A stretch of 64,000 nt of DNA, from positions 60,735,858-60,799,857 of the forward strand of contig NC_083598.1 in NCBI RefSeq assembly GCF_020882245.1. The letters are read 5' to 3'. The notes below the pieces were generated by a model. The model searched no databases. It saw only the letters and a list, made by a program, of their open reading frames with translations, and was not told the DNA's origin. Below are positions 37,201 through 50,800 of the stretch, one piece after another; the stretch's first letter is position 1, and every line of letters starts with the position of its first letter. Made by a program: the position numbers and the translations under genes. The DNA is from Rhopalosiphum padi. Lineage: Eukaryota > Arthropoda > Insecta > Hemiptera > Aphididae.

Positions 37201-39278
37201 AGGTTCTTCAAAGTCACTTAAGCCTAGTATACATAATGACGTCTTATAAAAATATTTTGCAACATTTTATTTTAAATAAGCGGTGTAAAAGTATTACTTT
37301 GTAAATAATGTTACAGTCAAAAGTAAATTATTTAAGTTTATTTACTTGTTTAATACGATAAAAATTAACGTAGAAGGGAAAAAACGTCGTCTTTAGAACT
37401 AATATGAAACAGGTTTCAAATTATCATTTTTTTTAATGAACATATATATACTTTTAATATTCCTAATTTTCTTAGTAGAGTAGAAATCTGAACATCTACC
37501 ATTATGATTACTAATAAAAATAATTATTTTATAATAATGTATCTCCTAAATGATGTACAGTTGAATAGAGAATGACTTATTTGAAAAATAGAAATTTATA
37601 TCTTGAAAAATCCTCAAGTTGAACAAAACATTTTGAAATTTTGAAAATATTATGGTTTTTAAGTACATTGAATAATTTCAAAAATTAAATTTTGAACTGC
37701 ATTATTGAGAAAAAAATTGGTGTTTGCTATTACTTTAGTTGCTTGATCAATTTTTATTTGTATTATAAATTAAATATGATATATGACTTAACAATTCGCG
37801 ATTCAAGTAACCGTATTATGGATAATAGAACTATGAACATATTTTGATTGCAGTAGTCTTAAAATATGAATAATTTGTAATTGTTTGTAAAAAATTATGT
37901 GTAAAGAAAAATAATTAAAAAAATGTATTACTTTATATTATGTATTATTAAAATAAAACTGGAATATTTACGAATCGCAGGAAAAATAAATGTATTGATA
38001 AAATCATTAAATAAGTTAGAGTGATTTAGTAATGCTATATACAGTTGTAAATAATATAATAAATTATCGTATTTTGGCCAAATGTTACGAAGAAAATAAT
38101 TAAAATTAATTAACTTTAAAGGAAATAAAAATAAATCTTGTAAACAAACTATTTATAATACTATATTTTCATAATGTTATACAAAGATATTATTGTTTTA
38201 CTTACAAGTTACAAAAACTCAACTGTGTATTTTGATTAAAAATTAATCGGGACATAGTATGAATTAATATTATTGTAATATTGGTACTATACATGGACTA
38301 CCAATGTCCAGTTTTTAAATAAAATACCATTCGTTCAATATAATAACATATTAAACTAAGATAGTTGAAATAAAAATAATAAATCACAATGATATAAAAA
38401 TATTGAAGCTATTATAGTAGTTTAGTTTCGTAAGATTGTTATGAAACGAATAATAATAATCGTTGGCATTTTTGGAAATGTTGAATATGATTTTATTTTG
38501 ACCAAACTCGTGAAACTCGTACATATAATTCGATAAGAAACAGTAAAAGTATAATAATATGTATTTATTCGCATCAGTTAGCAATAAATAACAATGTGGA
38601 TATTACTTATTTTTAATTTTGGCCCCTCGAGGATTATTTGATTCTAATGTTAAATAGGCAACTACATTATCTTTCATGTCAGTAGTATTGTAGACAAATG
38701 TTTATATAATTTGTTATAATATTTTTTAATAAAGAATAACATTATTATATTCTATTGATAAAAAATAAATACTTCTCTTAAATATTAACTTAATAGGCGG
38801 AGTTAGTTCTTTTTATAGAAACTTTGTTGAGAACAATTCGTTTTGTGTATTATAATTTAAAATTATCATAAAAATGCATGTTTATTATTTTAAAACAATA
38901 AAAAAATAAATCTATAAAATAAATATTGAATAATATCGTAAGTTCAATGCAATTTACACGACGAGTATCACAATATTTTACCTGTAAAATTATATCAACA
39001 TCTTCGTATAATAATGTTTAGTATATTTAATATTATAATAAATTTCCTATATATTCTTTAAATATTTTTTCTTTTAAGTTTTTCTTAAAATTTCCATTTA
39101 TAATAAATTATATATAATACTAAATAACTATTATAAATTAATATATTACTACTGAATCATTGGATGTTTTACTTTTGGTGAATCAAATTCAAATTTCATT
39201 ATTTTTTGTGTATATGATTACTGTAATGTAATGATGTATCATTGCTTACTGCGTTATTTTCAGTTGTCTGGTCTATGA

Positions 39279-39314
<36 letters not shown>

Positions 39315-41460
39315 AAAAATATTCTGTACATTCACCTAATGGGTTTTGAGTTTCAAAACAGTTTTTCAGAACCAAAAACTATTAAAAAAATCAACCAGTG
39401 TTCCATTTTCGTTGTGAGGGAATTACTTTTAAAATATTTATTCAATTTTTAAATATAAAACAAAAGAAAAATTGTTGCTTTCTTGTTTTTATTTTAAAAA
39501 GTTTGCAATTGTAATTCTACGCAGGTATACGGGTATTTAATATTAAACAAGCACTTGATTTAAAAGAATTTTTGCTAAGTGTCTTTTATATAGTTATTGT
39601 GTTTTTCTTCATTATTATTCACTATTTTTTTTTCAATTTTTAGTAATAAATTATTTTTACTTTAAATTTTTTATAAATAAGACCAATATGCATAAGTACA
39701 AGTTTAGTATTATAAAGCACTTGTAAATATTGTAGTATAATAGTTACTATATAGATATGGAATGTGGTTATATAATATTCACAATTTTTTTTTTCATTCA
39801 ATTTTGTTAAATAATCACACATGTGGGTATGTAATATATGAAAAATGTTCAGCCAGGTATACTTTACAAATAAGCATATTTCTCTATATTTTTTTCTTAA
39901 CATAAATGTACTACAAAATTGATTATAATCAAAGGTAGATAGTTGTAAAATACATACGAGTATATATGCATAATATACTTAACATATCATTTATACATAG
40001 TACATATGTATATATTATATACAGTAAATAATATACAATTTTCTATAATCTAAACATTACCTATATTTTTCTTATCTTTTAGTACCCAAACGTGCTATAA
40101 TTTCAGAAAAATACCATCATAACTATAGATGTTTCGTGACTAAGCGTATTATAGCCTTAAGAAAAACAACTTTATTATATTACGAGTATATACATATATA
40201 CCACGCTAGTAGGTACGCACTTATCAGCAAATAAAAACATGTCGACCGGACGTAGTATTTGGACAACATTATAAACACTAAAGTATAAATAGTCTTATTA
40301 ATATAATATATTATTTTGATCGATCATAATTAGTTGATTTTAAAATACAATCACAAAAAAAAAAAAAAATATGTATATTCTAATAACATAATAACGGATA
40401 TCGTATCACACAAGTATTGTAATTTACAAACATTTAATTTTCGATGTATATATGACGTAAATATTTATAATTTTTATTCGATATTGATATTGTATAATAA
40501 TGTTTTTTTGTTATTTAAAACAACAAAGTCCGTTCAAATCGTCAGTATTCGTCATGGACTTATGACCTTATTTTACAATATTTAAAATTTGAACGATATT
40601 ATAAACACGTTTTTTGCAGATATTCCAGTGCACTTTTGAGCAGTAAGTTAATCGTAATAATTTTCATAGTTATTTGGTAATACAATAAATTGGTTACTTT
40701 TTCGATTATGGATTACATTTAAATTGTTTTGTCAATTTTGAATAATATAATATTAAATGGAAAAAAAAACGACAAAATTAGTGGGTATAAAAATATATAT
40801 ATATATATATTAGTTCTTGAATAAGAATTTTTTAAATATTTTAAAGATACTAAAATTTTTTCTTTGCTTAATGCACTTATATTTTTCCATCGCGAAGTTA
40901 TGCTAAAAATAACATACAGATATGTTATAATATATGTGATTTGGTCTGAGAAAACTTGAGAGGTGAAAGTTTTGAGTGAAACAAGTTTATTTTCTTAAAC
41001 TTTGAGTACATCAGCCGTTATTATTATCCAAAAAGAGACATCCGAGACATTTTATCATACATTATACTGAGAAAACCGAAAACTTTAACCTCGCGCGCAG
41101 TGTATATATAAGCGAAAGTTCTCGTATTACACATTTGAATGCCATCAGCGTGTATAATTGATGTTGTTGTTGTTTTTTAAAATCCCTTTAACTCGTGTGG
41201 CATTGTATCATGAATCTCGAATGTTCAGACTTATTAGGTTTTAACGCACAATGATTATTTGATAAGTAATATCGGTGTGAAATAATGCTATGCGTTGCAA
41301 TGTTTAATTTATGTACAGACGATTTCATTGGTTTATGAAAAAAAATATTGAAATACAACTTTAATTAAAATATCCATAAATATCTAATGCATTTTAACCT
41401 ATGAGGAACATTTTAGATAATATCTTTAACTCGATGTACTCCGAAATTTCCATCACGTTA
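34260..41460. other. AT-rich noncoding DNA
   Basis: Long AT-rich tract with a long TA run at 39281-39311, A and T homopolymers (for example about 37129-37144) and no supported gene. A GC-richer word cluster at about 34775-34830 is open in one frame but has no splice sites. A TATA-like string near 41102-41112 follows a CGCGCGCAG word but has no gene downstream. Confidence 0.5.
39281..39311. repeat. (TA)n microsatellite
   Basis: A pure TA run of about 31 bases. Confidence 0.95.
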
Positions 41461-41466
41461 CAATTC

Positions 41467-41495
41467 TACCGAAAACGACAAATTCGTTTTCGGTA
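41467..41495. repeat. Perfect hairpin, 11-bp stem and 7-base loop
   Basis: TACCGAAAACG, the loop ACAAATT, then CGTTTTCGGTA. It lies directly 5' (plus strand) of the possible retroelement remnant. Confidence 0.9.
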
Positions 41496-41511
41496 GTCAT
41501 CCTTTTCCTTT

Positions 41512-41598
41512 TTACCCTGCCATGATCCCTTCTAGACCCTGTTGTATCGGCCCATCACGCATCAGATTCCAGTCCATCCATTTCAACTTGTAACTTTG
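41512..41598 (-). pseudogene. Possible decayed LINE-type C-terminal fragment
   Basis: On the minus strand a short open frame reads YKLKWMDWNLMRDGPIQQ followed by GLEGIMAG and a stop; lysine- and arginine-rich codons follow in the same frame. The pattern loosely resembles the LKW.GH..RM...P.....EG...GKR..GRP segment common at the C-terminus of insect non-LTR retrotransposon reverse transcriptases (family pattern from general knowledge). The match is partial, with stops and probable frameshifts on both sides. It could be chance. The surrounding 41,500-41,740 is GC-richer than its flanks, as transposon debris often is. Confidence 0.25.
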
Positions 41599-41609
41599 TG
41601 TAGTTGTCA

Positions 41610-44350
41610 GTATCTTTCTTTTGTCTTTAACTTGTGGTTGTACCTGATAATTTATCATTTTCTTTTTGTCCAGCATTGAATACCGTATCGTCTATAATAG
41701 CGCCACATCTAAAATATTTTTAAGAACTCTCAACCACATACCTACGTACAGTCCAACTGGTTTAAATAAAATAATACGATATACCTTTTAAGCGTTAAAC
41801 GAATGTATATCTTTCGAGATGATAATATTTGTTGTAATTTTTTTTTTTTTTATTATTACTATTATTATTATTAACTAATATAAGTACCTTTTATGAGTAT
41901 AGTTTATTGTATTGTTGTTATTATTTTGCTTATTATTATACACTGTTGAACATTTTAAGTCTTCTGTAATAGTGTAAATTTATTCTATGTAGCAACAATA
42001 TTAATATTTTATACTTTGTTATTTACGCCTATCTAATATCTATATTCTATAATGTACTATTGGTATAAGTATATTATCTCTTATATATACTATAATTTTG
42101 AGGTCACATATTAGTAAAATAAATATGTACTATAGTAAGAGTGTTTTCATGTGTTAAAATATGTTTAACTTTTGCACAAAGCAAATCGTAATCATTTTTT
42201 TTTTTTTTTTTTTTTTATCGTTTCGGGGAATTTGTTATCGAATACAAATAACCATACTATTCATACACTCAAATGTAACGTAATAATAAGCTGGAAAGTT
42301 CATTTTAGATAACTAAAATACCGTATAAATATAATTTTTTTGGTTTCCGTTGTTAAGTAAGAACGTGTGAATACTGAATATATTATATTATCTGTATATT
42401 ATTTATAATACATGGTGCGCCTATCTTAAGATGGTTTCACAGTTTGTGGAAAAATAAATATTAAATTTAATAACATCATATAATATATTCACGTCAGGTA
42501 AAAAAATAAACTTAACCTAAAAAAACACTACATAATTTGTTTTACTTAATGCATTTAAAAACATACTACTATACTTTTGGCGATTTTGAATTAAAAACAA
42601 AAATGAAATGTTTTCACAAATGTTAATAAAACAAACATTTTATGACATTATTTAACGTAATTATTTGATAGTTATTATTTTTCACTAGTATGTTACGTTC
42701 ATAAATTGTAAAGATATAAAGTTTTTATAATATAATTAAACTTTGTTATTTATTTAATTTCCATTTATCCCGTACTGCGTATGCCTTCCGATATACAAAA
42801 CGTAATTAGAATCGGCTATATTATTATTATTGGGATTCTTCCAAATAGAATTAATGTTGCAGATATTATCATGATGTGATTAAATCATATTCAATGTACT
42901 CGTATTTCGTTAATGTAGCTAATAATAAAATATTTAATTATTTATACATTATAATTTATAATAATTAATGAACGAGATATGGAATTCATAAATATTATTT
43001 TTTCACATATCTGTCTGTCTTCGAATCTTATATTGTTTTCGGATCATGTGTGCTAAATTTACTCGTATTTACCGTCTTCTACGCCAATATTATTATACAA
43101 ACCTAATATATATGTAATATATATATATATATATATATACTTTAAAAGCGTATTTTGTAAATTGTTCTCTCCATTGCGGTAAACAAGGGCCATGGCAGTA
43201 CGCCAGTTGTTTTGAAATTACATAATTACATTATTTATCCCTATTTCAATTAAACTTTAATTATATTATAAATGCATATTTATAATATTTTAGACATGTG
43301 GTATCTTTGTTACCATTGAGGTTTATAACTTATAAGTATCATTTTTTAAATGTATCAAATTCATCAAAAAGCTAATAGATATTATAGACATATAATATCA
43401 ATAATAGACATATTTTCTGGTGAATTTTTTAAGCGGATTTCTTAATTTTTACGCTCGTACAGCCAGTTATATACATGTTTTAATGTCGTATATAATATAA
43501 TATGTCGCGGGTGTCTCATCAAACCGGCAGCATAAAATATATTCGTCTGCAGGTGCCTCTATATTTACGATAACAACTCATACGGTGACAGCGTTGGTGT
43601 GTATCTCTGCGTTAATTTACGCGTATTCCAAGTTACATATTATTAATGTTATTATTCTTATACGAACGAAACGCTATAACGAAAACGTGAGCACTACCGT
43701 CCTTCGCCGTTTTCACGTCATAAATCTCCTCGTTCGTGATTATATAGACGCGGTGCGCGAGTTGATTGCCGGGTACTTATGTATATTATGTTACAATATA
43801 TTTTTATATTTACGGGAATAATGCGCGTAATATGCCTATTTATCCGCAAGCCATTCGACGTGTATGTATGTGTGTTTGTTTATTAAATAAATAAAAGAAA
43901 ACCGCAAGACTGTGCCGCAACCGACAACGGAAACGGAAACCGTATAGGTACATTATATTATTATTATTATGATAAACATACACCACACACATACATATCG
44001 TGAAAAAACCATGTGAAAAATGTTTAAAAATAATATAACATATTAGTAAACTACGTTTAAAATGTTACGTTAAAACGGTTTTAGATATATATTACATAAT
44101 TGTATTACCGTCACATACAAGTTTACAGTATTACACCCAACTAACTATATATATTATTTAATACTTAATCGTCTATTATAAATCGCTTGAATGAACCAAA
44201 AATATTCGTTGTTGTACTATAATAATGGTAAATTTTAATAACAGTATATTATATTATAGTATCACGCATGGAAATTATAATGATCGTTTATATTATACCT
44301 AACGAACCTACGTACATTCAGCTATAATCTATAAATATGAAATTAATTTT
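41610..44350. other. AT-rich noncoding DNA
   Basis: Contains a T homopolymer of about 22 bases (42195-42216), an AT run (about 43117-43139) and a moderately GC-rich stretch at 43540-43960. The plus-strand frame there begins at GTG and is not supported by other signals. Confidence 0.45.
42195..42216. repeat. Poly-T run
   Basis: About 22 consecutive T. Could be the tail of a minus-strand retroposed element or a simple homopolymer. Confidence 0.9.
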
Positions 44351-44364
44351 CACCAATTCCTAAT

Positions 44365-44880
44365 CTCGAAAACTATTGGACCGATTTCAATAACTGTGAT
44401 TTCAATAGACTTGCGACTCAAAGTATGTTTAAGCTTTTTTTCAACAAAATGCTCTCACGAAAATCGCATAATTTTTGTTTATAATAATAGATTATATTAT
44501 AAGGTTGACATTAGTCACAGAAAAAAAATGAAAAAAAAAATATGTGTAGACTATTCCGAACCACCGTGCGTGGGATATGGTCCCGTCATGTGATTTTTTT
44601 TTTTAATAAAAGAAAATAATATTTAATTTATTGTTTGTTATTCAAATATACAACAAAAGGCAATGTTCTTATATTTTTTGCTCATAGACTCAAAAACTAC
44701 TCAACCGATTTTTACGAAAGTTGAAAAGATTGTTCTTAGAGATAACAAGAAAGTTTAGAAAGTAGTTTGAAATACGTTCAAAAATATACCAATCGCTATA
44801 TCCAATCCGCCACAGGCGGATTATTCATCTCAGTCAAATTAGTTTACAAAGCGAAGTTCACTTGCCTATAAACTGAAGTA
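44365..44880. mobile_element. Interspersed-repeat-like segment, possibly Helitron-related
   Basis: Two related phrases occur in direct orientation: CTCGAAAACTATTGGACCGA at about 44366 and CTCAAAAACTACTCAACCGA at about 44689. In insects, phrases of this kind (AAAACTACT..ACCGATTT) are common in dispersed repeats, some attributed to Helitrons (recollection). A perfect hairpin, AATCCGCC-ACA-GGCGGATT, lies at 44804-44822, a structure expected near Helitron 3' ends, though I see no CTAG terminus right after it. A GC-rich phrase, CCACCGTGCGTGGGATATGG, is at about 44563. Boundaries are guesses. Confidence 0.35.
44804..44822. repeat. Perfect hairpin, 8-bp stem and 3-base loop
   Basis: AATCCGCC, ACA, GGCGGATT. 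A stable GC-rich hairpin in AT-rich DNA. Confidence 0.95.
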
Positions 44881-45375
44881 GGTACATTAAAAACGAGATA
44901 CACCGACATAGTATTGTATACGTTTATTTTTTTCCGATTAAGTTACGTCATAAATCTAACATATATTATTATAAAAAATATTATTTTATATTTCAATAAT
45001 TATTATTTTATAATACTGTTACAATTATTTTTAAATGCAATTTAGTTTATTCATTGTTATACTTAAGTATATTAGTTGTTAATTTACATTATTTTAAAGA
45101 AGGGAAACATGCTTATCCCGGGGTGCAAAATGTATGAATATAGTGGCCTCGGATTTAAATTAAATGAATCAAACCAAAAGAGTGTGAGTACCTCTAAGGA
45201 TTTAAAAGTTTAAATTTAACTCTAGTGCTAAAACAATAAATTTACTATACAATGTATAATTATTACAAGTCACATTTATTATAAGTATAAGTGGACGTTT
45301 TCATATTTTGTGATGTGTCTTTTAGGACCAGAAGACATATTTTTCGTAGTTCTTTTAACGTGATCTCGGGTGTTT
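44881..45375. other. AT-rich noncoding DNA
   Basis: No gene, RNA or element boundary seen. Confidence 0.5.
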
Positions 45376-45380
45376 TGAAA

Positions 45381-45472
45381 AAAGATGCTATGGGTGGAGA
45401 TGCCGTCTCTCAAACTCCAAACCAAAGGCCGTGAACCACTCATCTACCGATACCGCTGTATAACCGTTAAGG
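45381..45472 (-). mobile_element. Possible tRNA-derived SINE remnant
   Basis: On the minus strand the segment reads GGTAGATGAGTGGTTCACGG, which resembles the start of a serine/leucine-type tRNA around the A box (TGGC.GAGTGG). The expected anticodon stem and B box (GGTTCGA.TCC) are not recognisable downstream, so this is not a functional tRNA. A degraded SINE is one reading; chance is another. Confidence 0.22.
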
Positions 45473-45719
45473 TATAGTATGCAAGGGACTTAAATTTCCA
45501 GGTTTTTTTTCATTGTAATACAATATCTACACGACGTGTATACCATACCGCAAACACTATCGTCATACCTTCGGGCGACGAGTTTCGGTCTTATAGATGT
45601 ATCATAATATTGTAATGATATACAATTATTTAGACGTATGCAAGACAGTATAGACTATGGCGTTATTATTATATAGTAGGCTGTAGGTACGTGCGATACA
45701 ATTATTACATGAGTAACGT

Positions 45720-46020
45720 CTGCATATCATTGCAACCTGCACCGCAGTCGATGACGATAATAATAATAATGTAAATAATTGATCGAGCTTAGGTGTCGGC
45801 GGAGGAGTAGCTCTGTGTGATCGGCGGTGTCGGCGATTAATGCATTATTTATCGTGGCGATTAATGATGTCACCGCGGTGATATTGTGTCGACGATGTGT
45901 GTACGAATACACCACCGCCGTAGTCATGGTAATCACGATGGCAGTACGACTGTGTCCGCGGAGGACGTGCGCGTTCGGACATTTCTCGTCCGTCTACGTT
46001 TTCTTCCAGCTCACCCTAAA
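45720..46020. promoter_or_regulatory. Small CpG-rich island
   Basis: A GC- and CpG-rich patch of about 250 bases, open on both strands. A plus-strand ATG frame runs through it but begins in a poor context, has no splice sites at consensus positions and resembles nothing known. Possibly a promoter, enhancer or untranslated exon. Confidence 0.25.
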
Positions 46021-49000
46021 TATGTATAAAGCGTCTAATAACAGTTAACAATATTACGTTTTTATTAAAATTGTAATAATATAAAATACGTTACGATAAT
46101 CGATACTATTTATGAGTACTATACGTAGCCAGTAAAGCGGCTATGACGGATTGGGTACACTATACGAAGATTTCAAATTTTCATAACAATAATTAGTAAT
46201 TCTTATTTGCACAGTGTATGATACAATATTAGTTTAAAATATCAATTAAATATGCTATTCATATAATTGTAATTGGCACACATAATCACTCATCGTGAAT
46301 TTCTCAATAACCAATGGGAAAAATAATAGTTTTAAATTTAGAGTAAAATCTACTGAATTGTGATCAAATTGAATTTATCGTCTAAAGTATATAGTACACG
46401 ATGGTTTGACCATTTTTTACTGTTACGAATAACGTTTCTTTAGTAGTAACCGACTCGCCATCGCAATAACACAGAACGGATCAATATTTTGTGTTCGTAT
46501 TAATATTATTTATTATCATACAACAATTCCCTCCGGGATAAACCCTTTTGGCGTTTGAAAGTCCGTCTTAAATTATCTGTGCCGAAAATGAATATTATCG
46601 TATATTGTAATACCAAGTTTAATTGACACAATTTCACGTATAATTTCTGGAATACATTGATTATAGTCATTATTATTCGTTTTAGTATAATAGTATATTA
46701 TATAGCTATTTTAAATTTATTTACATTATACTATAATTAATGCTTATAATAAATTGCTACAATTAATCGGAAATGTATATTTGGGCAGATTAGGTGGGGT
46801 TCGCTTTAAATACGCATAAATCTGTTTATGTGTTATTTATGCAAAACGTTTTTCGAGCGTTTTTTATAGTTTTTAATCGTTTCTATTGAAAATTACAAAT
46901 TGCGTAACTAAAACAAATATTATTTTATAAAGTGGTTTTTAATATTACCTTTTGAATAAATTTATCAATTCAGTAATTATTATTATGTACATCAGTAACA
47001 GGCGTGACTTTCACTCATATAATTTAATTTTACTCCGTAGGTACGTGATGAAAACGACGGATACGGACATACTTGGCTATAATACTTTTGCTTTTAAACA
47101 TATACCTACTATCTATAGGTTATAATATTAATATATTATGTAGAAACGATATTTAAATCTGTTTAAATTTTATTTACGGTGTTTATTTATCAAATTTCCA
47201 TAATTTCTAAATTTCAAGAATTTTTATATTTTTTTTTTTAACTATCAAAAACATTTGAAAAAATCATTTTGGAACGAATAGTATTGTCCATAATCGAGTT
47301 CTACGTTATTATTTAAATTTTTTCTATACATTCGCAATAATAGGTGAAAAAAACACGGGAAAACAATTCGGAATTTGATTTTGGAAATAATGAATATTAT
47401 ATTCAGTACTTATATTTACGATTTTTTTTTAATGTAATCATACTATACCATTTAATATTTGCATAAAACAATCCAGTGATTGTTTAGATAGAAGAACCCA
47501 AAACATCCCCTACATACGTCCTTAACCTGAAGTGACCAACCATAATTTATTATTGTTTTTATTCGAAAATGAGCTAACGGAAGGCCATATATCTACGTGG
47601 TGTAAAATAAAAACACTGTATAGTATTAATTTATGTGAAACTCATAACTAGTCACGATTAATTTTAATTTTAAATCGAGAGTATTGTTGATATCGTTTTA
47701 CCGTAATTTTTTCTTCTTTTTTTAACGAAGAACTTTACTTATAATTTGTATTCATGAGTATTTTCAAGTAACAACCTTTATTTGGCTTCGGTCGTAAATC
47801 ATATTTTATTATTAGGTTTATGCGTTTGGATATCGTTACCAAGACAAGACAAGTGTAGTTTCATATTTTTCGTCTTAATATTATTAACATCTGATAGAAA
47901 GTTATCAATTATTAAACTCTAACCATCGACTTAATTAAAACTCTAGATTAGAAGATTATATCCAAGGTACACATAATTCACATTTCGTGTAAAAAAACTT
48001 TGATACCTGTATAATAACTATTTTAAGAATATAATATTAGAGCACGATTAATAATTATTATGGTATAGTTGATAAATATACAACGCTTTTCATTAATTTA
48101 CAATATTCAACGATAAGTCAAATAACAAGTTATTATTTTAATACAAATATTTATAGCTAGATTTTCTAGTAATACCTGTTGGATTTTTGCAATATATCAC
48201 TCTAACGATATCATAGTAATGTGTGTTTCAATTCAATCGTGTATCCGTGGTTTTTATATATCTCGTAATATTGTGCACACTGGTGGCATATTTAAGACTT
48301 ATCAAGAATACCTGAATATGTGATGGCCACATAATATTATGTAATTATTAGATTATTTAGATTATAAAATATAAAATTGATTTTCATCAATTATTAATTA
48401 GTAATTTTTATATTTGATATTTTTTTTTCTTTCTTACGTCAAATGAATAACAATTAACTTTTGGAAGGTTTAAAAACTATTAGTTGAGTATCTTAGACCC
48501 GCAGAATCTGTATGGTTTATAATCATGAATTAAAAATGTTGAACACGTAAAATGTCTAACAAATTGAATTAATTTCTAATTATTTCCAATTAGAAAGCTA
48601 ATCATATTTATACACTCGTTTTATAAAAAATTATTTTTATTATATAAAATGATGTCTTGTAATTATACTTTCAACTGTACTTTTAATTATTATTCAATTG
48701 GCCATTACCTACCGTGTTGAAGTGCAAAGGTATTTTCATATTTTTTTCCATCAGTTGTTCACGAATTTGTACTTATTGTATAACAGACAATCGCATCTAT
48801 ACAAATGTCTGATTATAGCCCAATATCCCATATAATAAGACATTGTACTATTATAGTATTTTAATATATTATAATACGACTGTCACAATAATTGTTTAAA
48901 AAGGACTATATTCAAGCGTTAATAATAATTTAAATGTATGAGTTTTTTTGTTATTTAATACAAAAGTTCTACTAAATTATATATTTTATAAGTTCAGTTG

Positions 49001-50100
49001 TTGTGGTCCGAAACTTATTCAACCTTCACGACTCTACATAATAATGTAGTTATTAAAAAAATATTTATTAATATTGATATACAAGTATTCTCTTTTCAGT
49101 CAATCCCATTGATTTTTAGCAATGTGTATTCAATTTACTGACAATATGTGCTACATATTATTCTCCTTGTAAACTGTACGTACTATAGTTACTTTGAAGT
49201 TTGATGCAAACCTTGAGCCTTTTTACTGTCCCAAACTCCCAAAATCGTTTACTGAAAAAAACTCTCTTATAAAAGCTTCACTAAACCAACAGTATTTCAA
49301 ACGTTCCTCAAAGGCACTAAAATATATATATTTAAATAGCCCATTTTGACAAGTATCACATAGCGTTTTGTATTCATAAAAACAAATCTGTACAGCAGTT
49401 TATATCGCATTGGTAAATCGTAAAGTAATGGTGTGAAAATGAACCCTTACATACGAGTAAATCCTGTCTATGTTTAGATTACGTGGTTTTATCTCTGTGA
49501 ATTTTGTAGTGCTCATACAACATGATGTTATACGAATTATAATAGCTAACAATTTCATCCACAAATTAATTGCAGACAATAATAATATGTAATAGTATCC
49601 AAAGTTGTTTAACGTAAGCATATAAAACAATTTTCAATCATCGTCTACAATGGCGATGAATCATGACGGGTAAATAAATAAAATTGTGCTGTTATGTTGT
49701 TAGAAAAACTATTGAGCCCTTTGTTCTTATACCGTAACAATATCAATAAAAGCGCGGATCGGTTTAGTGCGTAAATATTGATCGTTAAAACAAAAAAAAA
49801 AATATATCAATCGATTTTCTGTGCTTTTGGGTATAACCGATTTTTTTTTGTTATTTGACTATTTTATTTATAGTCGAACACGACCAGTGACCGGCCTGTT
49901 TAACATATTAGATATTATTTAAATTATATATCATAGACACTGCTGTATAATAGTGTTGCTGTAAGGACCATCCCGCCGTTTATAATATGATTCACGCGCT
50001 GCCGGATCTAAAGTCGGGTCGTGACTCATAGACTTGCGATATCGTAATATCTAACCCGAGGTAACGAATCGGCATACACCGCGGGTAATGCGCATTATAT
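46021..50100. other. AT-rich noncoding DNA
   Basis: AT-rich, with many homopolymers and stops in all frames. No gene, RNA or clear mobile element boundary was found. Confidence 0.5.
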
Positions 50101-50123
50101 ATATATATATTTATATATACATA

Positions 50124-50267
50124 CTACATACGTGCATAAATATAATATTCACAGTCGTCAGTGTTCTTTACGGGCAGCTCATCGGGCCACAACAGCGACG
50201 CCGCGCCGATGACGAAAATTGCAACACACACACAAACAGAAAGATATAATATAAATATAATTTCCAT
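50124..50267 (-). CDS. Short minus-strand frame with signal-peptide-like start
   Basis: The ATG at 50267 has an in-frame TGA upstream and opens 47 codons ending in TAG at 50126-50124. The product begins MEIIFILYLSVCVCVAIFVI, then GAASLLWPDELPVKNTDDCE: a hydrophobic leader followed by an acidic, more GC-rich segment. A GT donor-like site (CCC|GTAAAG) at 50171-50170 would end a phase-0 exon after 32 codons. Two readings are possible: a small secreted peptide of 47 residues, or a first exon carrying a signal peptide. Part of the Val-Cys stretch comes from a short CA repeat. A GC-rich, CpG-containing region lies upstream. Unrecognised. Confidence 0.33.
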   Translation of the reverse strand: MEIIFILYLSVCVCVAIFVIGAASLLWPDELPVKNTDDCEYYIYARM

Positions 50268-50289
50268 TATTCTAATACTGCTATAATAT

Positions 50290-50800
50290 CATGCGAACGA
50301 GTCGACTGTTTATTTATGTTTTTATTCGCCTCACCCCCCCAGTCGTTGAATTTATAATCCCGCGTACGCGGTCTGTTTTTTTGGCTCGGTCCCAGGGAGA
50401 TTTCGGTGAATCATTATATCTGGAGACTATAATATAACATAATATTATATTATTGTGCACGTTTGCCGCTCATTTTCAGACACATTGCACTAGGAGACGT
50501 ACACCAGCAGACCCGCCGCCGCCATACGGTCATCATATATTAATAGAGTTTTGTATAAGTACATTTAATTTTTCTAGCGCGTACGATTATTTTTCTCGTT
50601 CTCCTCGATTTTTATGTATAGAATATTGTATATGTATGTGTATAACGTCCTCTCTCCCGCCGTTTTTTTTCTCTGTACAAATCTATATAACGCCCAGCCA
50701 GCGCACTAAATTATCTTTGAACAACGGCGACGGCGTTTTCACAATGTCATCTCCACACCGACTGTGTGTCGCCAACGTTTTAAATCTATAAACGATATCG
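50290..50800. promoter_or_regulatory. Patchy CpG-rich region upstream of the 50.2-kb frame
   Basis: Alternating GC-rich and AT-rich segments with CpG-rich words near 50360, 50500-50530 and 50650-50770. It lies 5' of the minus-strand signal-peptide-like frame and could be its promoter. A plus-strand acceptor-like site (CTCATTTTCAG) near 50479 also exists, so exons on the other strand cannot be excluded. The plus-strand frame through it starts at GTG. Confidence 0.28.

Noticed and set aside
41095..41145. TATA-box-like string TATATATAAG after a GC word
   Set aside because: TA-rich strings are everywhere here and no gene follows.
43585..43821. 78-codon plus-strand frame
   Set aside because: Starts at GTG, lacks splice sites and has no recognisable motif; nuclear insect genes would not be expected to use this start.
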